DNA of 64,000 nt from Mesorhizobium loti (GCF_002858745.1 NZ_PJRO01000010.1:62001-126000); one strand, 5' to 3'. Shown: positions 20,242 to 33,261, counted from the stretch's first letter. Notes: generated from the sequence alone by a model not told the origin. Numbers and translations: made by a program.

Positions 20242-21060
20242 TCAGGCCTTCGCCCAGTTGAGTGCGGTCGTCAGGATTTCAGTCAGTGTCTTGCGCATCG
20301 GCGCGGCGAAGTCCGGGTCGTAGCGGCTCGGCCAGTTCGCCTGCTCGACCTTGCCCACCGGTTCCAACATGTAGCCACGACAGGACAACTCCATCTGCAG
20401 GGCATGGACCCCCGCTTCCGGATTGCCGTGATGGCGCGTGATCCAGCCGCCCTTGAAACGGCCGTTGACGACAAAAGGACGCCCGGTCGCTGCCATGATA
20501 TCGGCAACCTGCTTTTCCAGGACCGGATCCGTGCTCTTGCCGGAATTGGTGCCGAGATTGAATAGCGGCAGCTTGCCTTCGAACAGCCGGGGAATGATGG
20601 ACCGGATCGAATGACAGTCATAGAGCACGATCTTGCCGTGCAAGCCTCGAAGCCGGGCGATCTCGGTTTCGAGCGCGGTGTGATAGGGCTCGAAATAGGT
20701 CGTTCGGCGCTCGGCAACACCGTCGACGTCCGGCTCCAGACCGGCCTTGTAGAGCGGCTCTCCATCAAAGGTCGTTGTCGGGCAAAGCTCGGTCGTCGCC
20801 TGTCCCGGATAGAGCGAAACACCGGACGGATCGCGATTCACGTCGATAATGGAACGCGAGATGGTGGTGCGCACGATCGTCGCGCCCAGATCGGACGCGA
20901 AATCGTACAGCTTTTCGATCCACCAGTCGGCATCACGACGAGCCAGCCAGGGCGAAACGAAACGATCTTCCAGTCCCGCAAGATCGAGACCGGTATGAGG
21001 AATGCTGACCAGCAGCGGCGCCTCGCCCCGCTGGACATCAAGCCAGGAAGGCTGGGTCAT
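20242..21060 (-). CDS. hutG: N-formylglutamate deformylase
   Basis: A 272-residue N-formylglutamate amidohydrolase, the last step of the five-step histidine route: N-formylglutamate to glutamate and formate. Metal-site and family motifs include LLVSIPHTG near residue 20, DCHSIRS and the GGWITRHHG segment. Its ATG at 21060 overlaps the hutH stop by 4 bases, so the two are translationally coupled. Its presence with hutF fits the variant that forms formylglutamate instead of releasing formamide directly. Confidence 0.95.
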   Translation of the reverse strand: MTQPSWLDVQRGEAPLLVSIPHTGLDLAGLEDRFVSPWLARRDADWWIEKLYDFASDLGATIVRTTISRSIIDVNRDPSGVSLYPGQATTELCPTTTFDGEPLYKAGLEPDVDGVAERRTTYFEPYHTALETEIARLRGLHGKIVLYDCHSIRSIIPRLFEGKLPLFNLGTNSGKSTDPVLEKQVADIMAATGRPFVVNGRFKGGWITRHHGNPEAGVHALQMELSCRGYMLEPVGKVEQANWPSRYDPDFAAPMRKTLTEILTTALNWAKA

Positions 21061-22601
21061 ACAGCGGCTCCGCTGACTGCCGGCAGCTTGACTGCGCCCG
21101 CCGCCTTTGCAAGCGCGCCTTCACGTACCAGGGCGATCGCCTTTTCCATGTCGGGATGGAAATGGCGGTCGTCGTCAAGATGCGGCACCTGTGCCCGCAA
21201 TACCTTGCGCACGGCCTCGAGCGGCTGGCTTGAGGCCAGTGGCTGGTGGAAATCGCAACCCTGCGCCGCAGCAAGCAGCTCGATGCCGATGACGGCTGTG
21301 GCGTTCTCGATCATGCCGATAAGCCGGCGCGCACCATGCGCAGCCATCGAGACGTGATCTTCCTGGTTGGCCGACGTCGGGATGGAATCGACCGAAGCCG
21401 GGTAGGCCTTCTGCTTGTTTTCCGAGACAAGCGCGGCCGCCGTCACCTGCGGGATCATGAAGCCGGAATTGAGGCCTGGCTTCGGCGTGAGGAAGGCGGG
21501 CATGCCCGACAGTGCCGGATCGACCAGCATGGCGATGCGCCGTTCCGCCAACGAACCGATTTCGCAGACGGCGAGCGCGATCATGTCGGCGGCGAATGCC
21601 ACCGGCTCGGCGTGGAAGTTGCCACCCGAGAGCGCGGTATCATCCTCGGCGAAGATCAGCGGATTGTCGGTGACGCCATTGGCTTCCGTCTGCAGCGTAT
21701 CGGCCGCCTTGCGCAGCACGTCCAGCGCCGCACCCATCACCTGCGGCTGACAGCGCAGGCAATACGGGTCCTGAACGCGTTCGTCGCCGACACGGTGGGA
21801 TTCGCGGATGGCGCTGCCGGCCATCAGGTTGCGCAGCGCCTCGGCGGTTTCGATCTGACCACGATGCTTGCGCAGCAGATGGATACGCGGGTCGAACGGG
21901 GCGTCGGAGCCCTTGGCGGCGTCAGTCGACAACGCACCGGCGACCAGCGCGGATTGATAGAGCACCTCGGCTTCGAACAGGGCGGCCAGAGCATAGGCGG
22001 TCGAGAATTGCGTGCCGTTGAGCAGAGCCAGACCTTCCTTGGCGCCCAGCGTGACCGGTTCCAGCCCATGTGACGCAAATGCGACCCTCGCCGGCACGCG
22101 GCCATGCGGCGTGAAACATTCGCCGACGCCGATCATGACCGCGGTCATGTGTGAAAGCGGGGCAAGATCACCGGAAGCGCCGACCGAGCCTTGCGCCGGC
22201 ACGACCGGAATGACGTCGCTTGCCAGCATTTTCTGCAGAAGATCGATGGTCTGCTGCCGCACGCCCGAGGCACCCTGCGCCAGGCTCGCCATCTTGAGCG
22301 CCATCATCAGACGCGCCACGGCAACGGGGATCGGCTCGCCGACACCGGCGGCATGCGAGAGCACGATGTTGCGCTGCAGCGTTTCGAGATCGGCGGCAGG
22401 AATGCGTACGCTGGCAAGCTTGCCGAAGCCGGTGTTGATGCCATAGACCGGCTCGCCCTTGGCGACGATGCGTTCGACGGCCTTGGCGCTGGCGTCGATG
22501 GCCGCCTTACAGGCGGGGTCGAGCATTGGGGTTGCGCCGCGATAGATGGCGCGCCAGTCGGCCAGCGTGGTGTTGCCGGGCTTCAGTACGAGTTCTGTCA
22601 T
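21057..22601 (-). CDS. hutH: Histidine ammonia-lyase
   Basis: A 514-residue enzyme that removes ammonia from L-histidine to give urocanate. The Ala-Ser-Gly triad that cyclises to the MIO electrophile is at residues 142-144 ([15 protein letters not shown]), and the INTGFGKLA block is near residue 55. The ATG at 22601 gives the usual N-terminus and overlaps the hutI stop by 4 bases; the frame upstream lies within hutI and is not family-like. Central gene of the minus-strand hut operon. Confidence 0.97.
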   Translation of the reverse strand: MTELVLKPGNTTLADWRAIYRGATPMLDPACKAAIDASAKAVERIVAKGEPVYGINTGFGKLASVRIPAADLETLQRNIVLSHAAGVGEPIPVAVARLMMALKMASLAQGASGVRQQTIDLLQKMLASDVIPVVPAQGSVGASGDLAPLSHMTAVMIGVGECFTPHGRVPARVAFASHGLEPVTLGAKEGLALLNGTQFSTAYALAALFEAEVLYQSALVAGALSTDAAKGSDAPFDPRIHLLRKHRGQIETAEALRNLMAGSAIRESHRVGDERVQDPYCLRCQPQVMGAALDVLRKAADTLQTEANGVTDNPLIFAEDDTALSGGNFHAEPVAFAADMIALAVCEIGSLAERRIAMLVDPALSGMPAFLTPKPGLNSGFMIPQVTAAALVSENKQKAYPASVDSIPTSANQEDHVSMAAHGARRLIGMIENATAVIGIELLAAAQGCDFHQPLASSQPLEAVRKVLRAQVPHLDDDRHFHPDMEKAIALVREGALAKAAGAVKLPAVSGAAV

Positions 22602-23830
22602 AGTCCCCTCCAGATACGGGCATGGAGCGGATTGAAGCCCATGCGATAAACGAGTTCTGCCGGCCGCTCGATGTCCCAGATGGCGAGGTCGGCCCATTTC
22701 CCGGCTTCCAGCGTACCGGTCTCGCCAAGCAGGCCGAGCGCGCGAGCAGCCTCGCGCGTCGTGCCGGCGATGCACTCCTGAACCGTCATCGCGAACAGTG
22801 TCGCAGCCATGTTCATGGTGAGCAGCAGCGAGGTCAGCGGCGACGTGCCGGGATTGTTGTCGGTCGCCACCGCCATCTTCACCCCGTGCTGGCGAAAGAG
22901 CGCGATCGGCGGCTTTCTGGTCTCGCGGATGAAATAATAGGCTCCAGGCAGGACGCCGGCGACGGTTCCTGCCTTGGCCATCGCGATAGCGCCAGCTTCA
23001 TCGGTGTATTCAAGATGATCGGTCGACAGCGCGCCATAGCTCGCGGCGAGTGCAGCGCCGTTGAGATTGGAGAGCTGGTCGGCGTGCAGTTTCACCGGCA
23101 GGCCGGCGGCCTTCGCCGCATCGAAGACGCGGGCGATCTGTTCCAGCGAGAAGGCAATTCCTTCGCAAAAACCGTCGACGGCATCGGCCAGCCCTTCAGC
23201 GGCGATCGTCGGCAGCATCGTCTTCGCCACAAGGTCGATATAGGCGTCCTTGTCGCCATTGGCTTCGGGAGGCAAAGCATGAGCGCCGAGGAACGTCGTG
23301 CGCACCGTCACCCGGCGCTCGACGCCGAGGCGGCGGGCCGCCTTCAGAGACTTCTTTTCATTGTCGAGATCGAGGCCATAGCCGGATTTCACCTCGATCG
23401 TGGTAACGCCTTCGGCCATCAGCGCATCGAGGCGTGGCAGCGTCTGGGCAACGAGTTCATCCTCGCTCGCCGCGCGCAACGCCTTGACCGAAGAGACGAT
23501 GCCACCACCAGCGCGCGCCACCTCTTCATAGGTAGCGCCAGCCAGCCGCATCTCGAACTCGTTGGCACGGTTGCCAGCGTGGATGAGATGGGTGTGACAG
23601 TCGATCAGACCAGGCGTGATCCAGCGACCGTGACAGTCGATGATCTCGGCACCAGCCGGAGCAGCCGGCATATCCTTCTCGGGGCCTGCGTAGACAATAC
23701 GGCCACCGCTCGCCACGATGGCGCCATGCTCGATTTCACCAAGACCGGCGGCATTTTCGGCGAGCGTTGCCAGGCGCGCATTGCGCCAGACACGGCTTAC
23801 TCCTGCCCGGCCTTTCTCCTCCTCAGCCAT
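22598..23830 (-). CDS. hutI: Imidazolonepropionase
   Basis: A 410-residue metal-dependent amidohydrolase that opens the ring of imidazolone-5-propionate to N-formimino-L-glutamate. The metal site HTHLIHAG, the [10 protein letters not shown]-type segment, KLHADQLS and the late [10 protein letters not shown] block are all present. Start at the ATG at 23830, preceded by AAAGG; the frame continues upstream across the intergenic operator and is ignored there. It is the first gene of the hutI-H-G-U-D run and lies 30 bases from a perfect palindrome that is probably the HutC operator. Confidence 0.95.
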   Translation of the reverse strand: MAEEEKGRAGVSRVWRNARLATLAENAAGLGEIEHGAIVASGGRIVYAGPEKDMPAAPAGAEIIDCHGRWITPGLIDCHTHLIHAGNRANEFEMRLAGATYEEVARAGGGIVSSVKALRAASEDELVAQTLPRLDALMAEGVTTIEVKSGYGLDLDNEKKSLKAARRLGVERRVTVRTTFLGAHALPPEANGDKDAYIDLVAKTMLPTIAAEGLADAVDGFCEGIAFSLEQIARVFDAAKAAGLPVKLHADQLSNLNGAALAASYGALSTDHLEYTDEAGAIAMAKAGTVAGVLPGAYYFIRETRKPPIALFRQHGVKMAVATDNNPGTSPLTSLLLTMNMAATLFAMTVQECIAGTTREAARALGLLGETGTLEAGKWADLAIWDIERPAELVYRMGFNPLHARIWRGL

Positions 23831-23860
23831 AGCCTTTTTCCGCTTCACTCCGTCGAAATT

Positions 23861-23872
23861 ATGTATATACAT
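23861..23872. promoter_or_regulatory. Probable HutC operator between hutI and hutF
   Basis: A perfect 12-bp palindrome, ATGTATATACAT, in the short divergent region between hutI and hutF. It contains the TGTA-N2-TACA core described for HutC, and the hutC gene itself is 1.5 kb away. One bound dimer could repress both arms. The sequence and position are direct; the binding is inferred. Confidence 0.75.
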
Positions 23873-23931
23873 ATTAAGACGCGACGCAAGCATTAATGTC
23901 GCGTAGGCTACGGCAAGCGGAGGACGAAGGC

Positions 23932-25287
23932 GTGACGGCAATTTTCGCGGAACAGGCTTTTCTCAGCGGTGGCTGGCACAAGAATGTGCGCTTGGAAGTC
24001 TCCGAAGGCACATTGGTTTCGGTCGAAGCTGAGGCCGCTTTCCAAGCCGGCGACGAACGCCATGCGACCATAGTTCCCGGCATGCCCAACCTGCACAGCC
24101 ACGCCTTCCAGCGTGGCATGGCAGGCCTCGCCGAAACCCGTGGCCCGGGCGCTGATTCTTTCTGGAGCTGGCGCGAAGTGATGTATCGCTTCGCCCTGTC
24201 GATGACACCGGAAGACGTCGAGGCCGTCGCTGCTCAACTCTATGTCGAGATGGTGGAGACCGGATTTTCGCGGGTCGGCGAGTTCCACTATCTGCATCAC
24301 GATCGCGACGGCAGGCCTTACGCCAACATCGCCGAAATGGCCGAGCGCATCGCGGCTGCGGCCAAGGCGACTGGCATCGGACTGACACTGCTTCCGGTAT
24401 TCTACGCGCATTCGGGTTTCGGTGGCGGTTCACCGAACGATGGGCAGCGCCGTTTCATCAATGATCTAAACGGCTTCTCCAGACTTCTCGAAAAATCAAA
24501 GGAAGCGGTACGAGGACTTGATTGTGCGGTCGTCGGCGTCGCGCCGCATAGCCTGCGTGCGGCGACTCCCGAAGAATTGTCGGTTGTTGCCAGGCTCGAA
24601 CCGAAAGCGCCGATCCACATCCATATCGCCGAGCAGGTGAAGGAAGTGGAGGATTGTGTTGCCTGGTCCGGCAAGCGGCCGGTGGAATGGCTACTGGAGA
24701 ACCAGGACGTCGATAGCCGCTGGTGCCTGATCCACGCCACCCATATGACCGACGACGAGACGACCGCCATGGCGAAGTCGGGCGCGATCGCCGGCCTGTG
24801 CCCGATCACCGAAGCAAATCTGGGAGACGGCACCTTCTCTGCGCCCTTGTTCTCGAACCATGGCGGCCGTTGTGGCATCGGTTCCGACTCCAATGTGCTG
24901 ATCGGGGTTGCAGACGAACTGCGCCAGCTCGAATATTCCCAGCGCATATTCCACCGTGCCCGAAACGTGCTGGCTGCCCCCCGTCAGTCCAACGGTGAAA
25001 ATCTGTTCGTGCAGGCCCTCATCGGCGGAAACATCGCCATGGGAATTGCATCGACGGGTCTGAAAGCCGGCGCACCGGCCGATTTCGTTTCGCTCGACGC
25101 CAACCATCCGTCGTTGGCCGGAAAATCCGGCAATGCGATTCTCGACACCTGGATCTTCGCTGGCGGCACACGCGTCGACTGCGCCTGGGTTCATGGTCGC
25201 AAGCTGGTAGAAAACGGCCGGCATTTCGCACGCGAGGCCATTGCCGAACGCTTCCGGAACGTGATGATGCGGTTATCGGCCGGCTAA
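23932..25287 (+). CDS. hutF: Formimidoylglutamate deiminase
   Basis: A 451-residue amidohydrolase that converts N-formimino-L-glutamate to N-formyl-L-glutamate and ammonia, feeding HutG. Metal and family motifs: [37 protein letters not shown] and [12 protein letters not shown] choose the GTG at 23932 because GGAGG lies 8 bases upstream and the protein then starts at the first family-like residue; an in-frame ATG at 23896 has no such site. Divergent from hutI across the operator and 37 bases before hutC. Confidence 0.93.
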   Translation: MTAIFAEQAFLSGGWHKNVRLEVSEGTLVSVEAEAAFQAGDERHATIVPGMPNLHSHAFQRGMAGLAETRGPGADSFWSWREVMYRFALSMTPEDVEAVAAQLYVEMVETGFSRVGEFHYLHHDRDGRPYANIAEMAERIAAAAKATGIGLTLLPVFYAHSGFGGGSPNDGQRRFINDLNGFSRLLEKSKEAVRGLDCAVVGVAPHSLRAATPEELSVVARLEPKAPIHIHIAEQVKEVEDCVAWSGKRPVEWLLENQDVDSRWCLIHATHMTDDETTAMAKSGAIAGLCPITEANLGDGTFSAPLFSNHGGRCGIGSDSNVLIGVADELRQLEYSQRIFHRARNVLAAPRQSNGENLFVQALIGGNIAMGIASTGLKAGAPADFVSLDANHPSLAGKSGNAILDTWIFAGGTRVDCAWVHGRKLVENGRHFAREAIAERFRNVMMRLSAG

Positions 25288-25324
25288 GGGCCGCGGGATT
25301 CGAAAAGCGGAGAACAACAGGCTG

Positions 25325-26050
25325 ATGAACACACGAGCGGAACCGGCATCGCTCCATCAGCGTATCCTGTCCGACATCAGCGAAAAGATCCTGTCCGGCG
25401 TCTGGGCGCCAGGTCACCGTATTCCCTTCGAACACGAATTGACCGCCGAGTACAATTGCTCGCGCATGACCGTGAACAAGGCACTGTCGCAGCTTGCCAA
25501 AGCCGGCCTGATCGAGCGGCGCCGGCGTTCAGGCAGTTTCGTGCGTCAGCCGCATTCCCAGGCCGCGATCCTCGAGATTCATGACATCCGCACCGAAGTG
25601 GAAGCGACCGGCCTGCCCTATCACTTCGAGCGTGTTTCGCGCCTCAAGCGCCGTTCCAGTGCCGAGGATCGGGAACTGCTCGGCCTTGATGCAGCAGGCG
25701 CGGTTCTGGCCGTGGAATGCCGGCACTTCGCCGGAAAACGGCCATTCTGCCAGGAAAAACGGCTTATCAACCTGAGCGCTGTTCCGGAGGCGGAAGACGA
25801 AGAGTTCCTGGAAATCAGCCCGAATCCCTGGCTGGTCGGACATGTGCCCTGGAATGCAGCCGAACACCGCATCCGCGCCATGGCCGCCGACGAGGACGTC
25901 GCTTCGGCACTCGATATTACAGCCGGCTCGCCCTGCCTTGTCGTGGAGCGCCGAACCTGGAATGCCGAACGCCCTGTCACGCAGGTGCGCTTCATCTATG
26001 CGGCCGAAAGCCATGAATTGGTAGCGCGTTTCGCGCCATCACAGGGGTAA
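25325..26050 (+). CDS. hutC: GntR/HutC-family histidine utilization repressor
   Basis: A 241-residue regulator with an N-terminal GntR winged helix (LHQRILSDISEKILSGVWAPG then the recognition helix region CSRMTVNKALSQLAKAGLIERRR, residues 10-60) and a C-terminal UTRA effector domain. HutC proteins repress hut genes and let go when urocanate binds. It follows hutF by 37 bases, so it is probably autoregulated through the shared operator. Its last 12 bases overlap the convergent acetyltransferase gene. Confidence 0.93.
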   Translation: MNTRAEPASLHQRILSDISEKILSGVWAPGHRIPFEHELTAEYNCSRMTVNKALSQLAKAGLIERRRRSGSFVRQPHSQAAILEIHDIRTEVEATGLPYHFERVSRLKRRSSAEDRELLGLDAAGAVLAVECRHFAGKRPFCQEKRLINLSAVPEAEDEEFLEISPNPWLVGHVPWNAAEHRIRAMAADEDVASALDITAGSPCLVVERRTWNAERPVTQVRFIYAAESHELVARFAPSQG

Positions 26051-26512
26051 GTTTCGGGTCTCCAGCCTGGCCTGTTGCCGCCACTGATAAAGAATATCGG
26101 GCTCGCGCTCTTCATTGTCGCGACCATCGGTTTCCTGGACGGCCGCGAAGCCATGCTTTTCGTAGAAGCGGCGCGCAATCATGTTCTTCTGGAACGTCCA
26201 CAGCTGCAATTTCGGCCAGGCTGCCTTCGCCATCTCAAGCAGTGCCGCGCCGATGCCTCGCTTCTGGTAAGCCGGCAGAATATAGAGCTGGTCCACCCAG
26301 CCTTCCCTGAAAGCAATGAAGCCGACGATCTCGCCGTCTATGGCGCCCCAGATCTCGCAGGTTCCGTAAACATGGTTGCAGAAGAAGTGCCGGTCTTCTT
26401 CGGGTGTGTGCAACCCCGCCAGCCACGGCAGCCGCTCGTCGAACGATTGCCGCAAAACGACAGCGACACGAGCCATGTCTTCCAAATCCAGGCGGCGCAA
26501 GGAAACGGTCAT
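26039..26512 (-). CDS. GNAT-family N-acetyltransferase
   Basis: A 157-residue single-domain GNAT protein. The acetyl-CoA loop is seen as LPAYQKRGIGAALLEMA near residues 80-95, followed by NMIARRFYEKHGF, the typical beta-5/alpha-4 region. Acetyl acceptor unknown. It converges on hutC with a 12-base overlap and is separated from the helicase gene upstream by a strong terminator, so it is probably a lone transcription unit. Confidence 0.85.
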   Translation of the reverse strand: MTVSLRRLDLEDMARVAVVLRQSFDERLPWLAGLHTPEEDRHFFCNHVYGTCEIWGAIDGEIVGFIAFREGWVDQLYILPAYQKRGIGAALLEMAKAAWPKLQLWTFQKNMIARRFYEKHGFAAVQETDGRDNEEREPDILYQWRQQARLETRNLPL

Positions 26513-26546
26513 CGATCAGACAATGCCGGGGAACGATAACAAAAAA

Positions 26547-26576
26547 ATGGGGCCAATCCGAACCGGATGGCCCCAT
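26547..26576 (-). terminator. Rho-independent terminator of the DEAD-box helicase gene
   Basis: A hairpin, ATGGGGCC (26547-26554) with GGCCCCAT (26569-26576) and an inner ATCCG/CGGAT stem, lying 10 bases beyond the helicase stop. Six A residues at 26541-26546 form the U-tract on the minus strand. Confidence 0.85.
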
Positions 26577-26585
26577 CTTTATTCA

Positions 26586-28124
<1,539 letters not shown>

Positions 28125-28682
28125 AATTATCTTCTTTCATGCGGCGCTTGCCGCAAACAACAATGGCGGCGGAGCGCAACCCGCCGTCAAAAACAGGAAT
28201 GGGACGACAAGGCGGGCGGACAAAAAGCCCGCTCGGCTGCGCTGTCGTGCCCGCCAGCCTCTTGCCGCGGGACTTACACCGCCTTGCCCAATGCAAGGGG
28301 AACAGACGCAACCAGTCTCAATCAGGGAGAAAGCCGGAAAAGACCCGGCCCGAGCGCCTATGGGCGGCATATGGAGGAGTTCGCAAAAAAATGCAAGGGG
28401 TTGATGTTGCATTGCAGCATTGCAGCATTGCAGCGAAGGCATCTCCACTTTTCAGATGAGAAGCCGTCGCCGCCAACCGACTAAACAGATTGCAGCAAGA
28501 CATCGCGCATCAAATCGGAAACAGATGGCACAGCCGCTGACAATCCCATCGCCGGCCGGCTTTTGATTTTCACAGGCGAAGGAGCGAAATACGGGTTTGC
28601 ACCACGAAACCAAAGCCCTGCTTGCGCTCCCCGCGCCGCGCCGATACCAAAAGCGGACCAAGTATCCGAGGGAGGCCGCCCA
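28125..28682. other. Divergent intergenic region between the helicase gene and pccB
   Basis: 558 bases with no coding sequence I can support on either strand; the short open frames lack ribosome-binding sites and family features. It must hold promoters for the helicase (minus) and pccB (plus). Its one striking element is the tandem 8-mer at 28409-28432. Confidence 0.6.
28409..28432. repeat. Three exact tandem GCATTGCA units upstream of pccB
   Basis: The 8-mer GCATTGCA occurs three times in a row with no spacer, ending about 250 bases before the pccB start. TTGCA-type repeats upstream of propionyl-CoA carboxylase genes are known binding sites of short-chain acyl-CoA regulators (PccR/ScfR, TTTGCAAA-N4-TTTGCAAA in Rhodobacter). 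The match here is partial, so an operator role is only a possibility; slippage-derived repeat is the alternative. Confidence 0.5.
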
Positions 28683-30215
<1,533 letters not shown>

Positions 30216-30248
30216 GATGGAACGGTCGCCGCGTTTTGGTGGCGATCA

Positions 30249-31244
30249 TCACGCGATGGGCGTGTTGGCGCGGATTGCATCCGCGAAAACTTTCGCGATT
30301 TTCTTCGCGCCTGCCTCTGCCGGATGGATTTCGTCACGATACCAATCGCGCTGCGTCATTATCGACCTGAGATCATTGTAGACGACATGCGCGGTGCTCT
30401 GCGCAAAGGACTGCAAGGCGAGGTTGAACAACTCGACCATGCGGGCAACGATCGCCCTGCACAGCAGCGCGTGATCGACAGGATCGAAGCCGAGTGCTTC
30501 CAGTGGGCCACCCAGATAATGTCCCCCCTTCGTTGGGGTGGCGTTGGCGTAGCCGTGCACATAAAGCACGACACGGCCGCCGGTAGCGTCGCGTGCATCA
30601 TTGGCCAGTGTCCGGTAGAAGCCCATCATCTGGCTGATTTTCTGCGGAAATGTCGTCTTGATGTAGTCGGCGGCGTGCGCTGGATCAGTGTCGCCCGGCT
30701 TGCGCGGTTTCACATAGGCAGGAATCGAGCCAAGCACATCGTTGCCGCCACCCGAGAACAGGAAGTGCCCGAACAGGCCGGAGCGTAGCGGCTGGCGATA
30801 CTGCTTGGCCGTAATCATCGCCTCCAGTTCGTCGCCCCACAAAGCGATGTTGCTGACGTCGAAATCGCTACCGAGAAAGTCGATCGCAGTCTTGGGGTAG
30901 ATGTAGTCAGGCAGGTTGAACCAGGAGTCACCTTCGGCCAGCAGCTTGATCCGCGCCGCCTTGCGGAGCGTCGTCGTGAGCCGGCGCGGCTTCTTTGGAA
31001 GCGGCGTTTGTGCTCGTGTCGCCTCCGCATAAAACCTGGAAATCGCCTCGGGGTTTGGCCTGGTGCGGCCGACGTCCACCAGATCTTCATTGAACTTCAG
31101 CGCCGGTGCGAACGGCTTGCTGTGCTCTTCGTCCGGCAGAAAATAGTCGGTGAGTTCCCGCTCACTGAGCGATGCTTCCCGGCAGCGTCTACGCAACTCA
31201 GCAAGCTTGATCGGCGGGCTTTGGGTCTTCTTTGCGATCATCAT
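30249..31244 (-). CDS. SGNH/GDSL-type hydrolase
   Basis: A 331-residue protein with the blocks of SGNH hydrolases: AEGDSWFNLP with the nucleophile Ser107, a Gly block near 137, GGGND at 166-169 and DEIHP with Asp304/His307. It lacks a signal peptide and has a basic 100-residue N-terminal extension, so it is probably cytoplasmic. Its ATG directly abuts the stop codon of the alpha/beta-hydrolase gene (TGAATG), so the two are almost certainly co-translated. The substrate, probably an ester, is unknown. I do not recognise the pair as a named system. Confidence 0.8.
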   Translation of the reverse strand: MMIAKKTQSPPIKLAELRRRCREASLSERELTDYFLPDEEHSKPFAPALKFNEDLVDVGRTRPNPEAISRFYAEATRAQTPLPKKPRRLTTTLRKAARIKLLAEGDSWFNLPDYIYPKTAIDFLGSDFDVSNIALWGDELEAMITAKQYRQPLRSGLFGHFLFSGGGNDVLGSIPAYVKPRKPGDTDPAHAADYIKTTFPQKISQMMGFYRTLANDARDATGGRVVLYVHGYANATPTKGGHYLGGPLEALGFDPVDHALLCRAIVARMVELFNLALQSFAQSTAHVVYNDLRSIMTQRDWYRDEIHPAEAGAKKIAKVFADAIRANTPIA

Positions 31245-32255
31245 TCACTCCGCCCAACCAGCAATGATTTTGGCCGTGTTCTGGTTCATCAGATAGCCAT
31301 AGAGATCATGCGGGTTGGAGACGAGTTGCCCGCCGGAAGCGTCCCGATAATGCCAGCAATTGTAGATCTTCCTGTCGGTGATCGAGCGGCAGTAGTGCCT
31401 GGTGCGCATGCTTGAGAAAGTCGTGCGCATGCTTTGCACATGCGCAATGAAATCGTCTTCTGCATGCACATTGACCCAGTCGACGAACTGGTTGCGCGGA
31501 TATTTTTCATCTTCCAGCGCTACGGCATCGAGCAGGTTGCGCTGAATGCCGATTTCGCCGAGTGGACAGCCTAATGTGAGCCAAAGCCTGACCGGGTTCG
31601 CTCCTTCGTCGCGGCGGTCCTCGTATTCGGAACGGAACGAATATTTCCAGAAGACGTCGTAGGCGACCATGCAGCCCATGCTATGGGTGACAAGGCAAAC
31701 ATCATCGCCGTCAGTGAGAGATTGTTTCAGGACGTCCTGCAGCCGCGCACGTATGTCCGAGCCGACACGCTGCGATGTGAGATAGACGGCCAGATCCCAC
31801 TTGATCGAGACCTCGACCAGCGAGTTGACGAGGCCGAAAGTGAACAGCTCACCGAACATGGAAGCGGCGTGTATCGCCTCGTCCAGGAAGCGCCAATCCT
31901 CGGCGATGTCCAGCACATGGCGATAAGTCGCCTTGTTGAAGGTACGCAACTCGTCGGTCAGGTCGAATGCCGCATCCAGCGCCGCAGCCGGAAAGCACGG
32001 TTTGAAATCATAGGCAGGATCGTTTTGGGCGCTCAGCAGCGCGGCGGTCTTGGCATCGTAGGACGCCTCGATGCGGTTGGTGACATCGCCGTAATATGCG
32101 CTGGTGAATTTGATCGCACCGCTTTCGATATCATGTGCCACAGCGGCCCTGCCCGCCCGCTGCAACCCTCTGATGATGGCGCGCCTAGCAAGAGCTGCAA
32201 GCGCGGAGCCAGCCGGCTTGATGTCCCTGCCGTGAACGAGGATGAGGTGTTTCAT
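31245..32255 (-). CDS. Alpha/beta-hydrolase-like protein coupled to an SGNH hydrolase
   Basis: A 336-residue protein opening with LILVHGRDI (oxyanion-hole HG) and carrying a nucleophile elbow VTHSMGCMVAY with Ser192. The classic GxSxG has Thr in place of the first Gly. There is no signal peptide. Start at the ATG at 32255, where the family beta-strand begins, preceded by CGAGGG. It runs directly into the SGNH hydrolase gene with no spacer. Lipase/esterase-like chemistry is likely, the substrate is not known, and there is no recognisable toxin, effector or secretion partner next door. Confidence 0.72.
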   Translation of the reverse strand: MKHLILVHGRDIKPAGSALAALARRAIIRGLQRAGRAAVAHDIESGAIKFTSAYYGDVTNRIEASYDAKTAALLSAQNDPAYDFKPCFPAAALDAAFDLTDELRTFNKATYRHVLDIAEDWRFLDEAIHAASMFGELFTFGLVNSLVEVSIKWDLAVYLTSQRVGSDIRARLQDVLKQSLTDGDDVCLVTHSMGCMVAYDVFWKYSFRSEYEDRRDEGANPVRLWLTLGCPLGEIGIQRNLLDAVALEDEKYPRNQFVDWVNVHAEDDFIAHVQSMRTTFSSMRTRHYCRSITDRKIYNCWHYRDASGGQLVSNPHDLYGYLMNQNTAKIIAGWAE

Positions 32256-32350
32256 GCCGCGAGCCCTCGCTGGATGGGCCACGGTAGCACAATGCCATAC
32301 GGCTATCACAAGTCTTGCGACGTACGCCGAAGGGCGTACGTGCCAAAACC

Positions 32351-32527
32351 TCAGGCGGCTCTTACCAGGTCGTTGTATTCATCCAGATCGACATAAAAAA
32401 CGCGGGTGATCTCGGTAATGATCTCGTCGTCGTCATAACCCTGCGATTTCAGGATGTTGATGGCAGTCAGGATATCGACGCGCTCAACAAGGCGTCGTTT
32501 CTGGTAGTCTTCGAGAAACGTCTCCAC
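32351..32527 (-). CDS. Small acidic protein of 58 residues, function unknown
   Basis: A compact open frame read on the minus strand from a GTG at 32527, with AAGGGA 7 bases upstream, to a TGA at 32351-32353. The product begins VETFLEDYQKRRLVERVDIL and continues as a predicted helical protein rich in Asp/Glu with a YDDDEIITEIT stretch and an aromatic C-terminal part (VFYVDLDEYNDL). The regular hydrophobic spacing and third-base GC preference look like real coding. It ends 95 bases before the hydrolase pair on the same strand. I do not recognise a family. Confidence 0.6.
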   Translation of the reverse strand: METFLEDYQKRRLVERVDILTAINILKSQGYDDDEIITEITRVFYVDLDEYNDLVRAA

Positions 32528-32806
32528 CGGCCCGTCCCTTGCCCGATGCCCAGCAACGCCCAGATCACGGAAGAAAACGCTATAGCTAATCGCTTGCGCG
32601 GAACTTGTCCGTGCCAGCGACGTCTTCCTCGATCTGCCCCCAAATCAAGTTTGACGCGGAAAATATGGCCGACTCACCAAGGCCAACCGAAGGGTAACAT
32701 GGGTGGACCCAAGTGCAGCAATATTAGTTGTCCGAAATATATGATTTCAGTGGTGAAGTTTGCGCAAGAGGCGATGTTGCGGTCTTGTCGAAAAAATGGT
32801 GCAAGC

Positions 32807-33232
32807 ATGCGCCGACCACATTCGGACCGATCAATGATACGTTGCCTGATCTTCCTGTGTTTCTTTGTGGCTGCAGGGCTTGCGGATGGCAGCGCACGCG
32901 CTGCCATTTCTGACGGCACCCTGCCCGATGGCAGCTATCACTGCGAAATCTATCTTCTTGGGACTTTCGTCAACCTGGGCGACATCAAGATCAAGGGACG
33001 TGTCTATAGCGGTCCAACCTACGGATCGGTGATGCAGGGTTACAATTACGAGATGGACAACAATGGCGAGATCAGCTGGCTCGGCCCCGTCGGCGGTTTC
33101 ACCAGCGGCGGCAACGGTATCTCGCTTACCCAGGTGACAGCCGACGGCCCCGCTGACGCTTCCTTCGACATCATCATGCGCCAGCCGGACGGGGCCTTCA
33201 GCGCGGCAACCTGCACGATCCGCACACCCTGA
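32807..33232 (+). CDS. Small secreted protein of unknown function
   Basis: A protein of 141 residues (or 132 from an in-frame ATG at 32834) with a signal peptide: basic start, hydrophobic CLIFLCFFVAAGLA, and a probable cleavage after ARA. The mature part has two Cys (SYHCEIYL and AATCTIRT) that could form a disulfide, and many Gly/Asp residues, suggesting a small beta-rich periplasmic protein. Neither start has a strong ribosome-binding site. A longer open frame reaching back to 32315 is antisense to the 58-residue gene and is not used. Confidence 0.65.
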   Translation: MRRPHSDRSMIRCLIFLCFFVAAGLADGSARAAISDGTLPDGSYHCEIYLLGTFVNLGDIKIKGRVYSGPTYGSVMQGYNYEMDNNGEISWLGPVGGFTSGGNGISLTQVTADGPADASFDIIMRQPDGAFSAATCTIRTP

Positions 33233-33261
33233 AAACCGGCGAGGTCACTCGTTGATCCGGC

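Noticed and set aside
30216-30248. Weak hairpin after pccB
   Set aside because: The stem is short with G-T pairs and no clear U-tract.
32315-32806. Long N-terminal extension of the small secreted protein
   Set aside because: This part is antisense to the 58-residue gene and would bury the signal peptide inside the protein.
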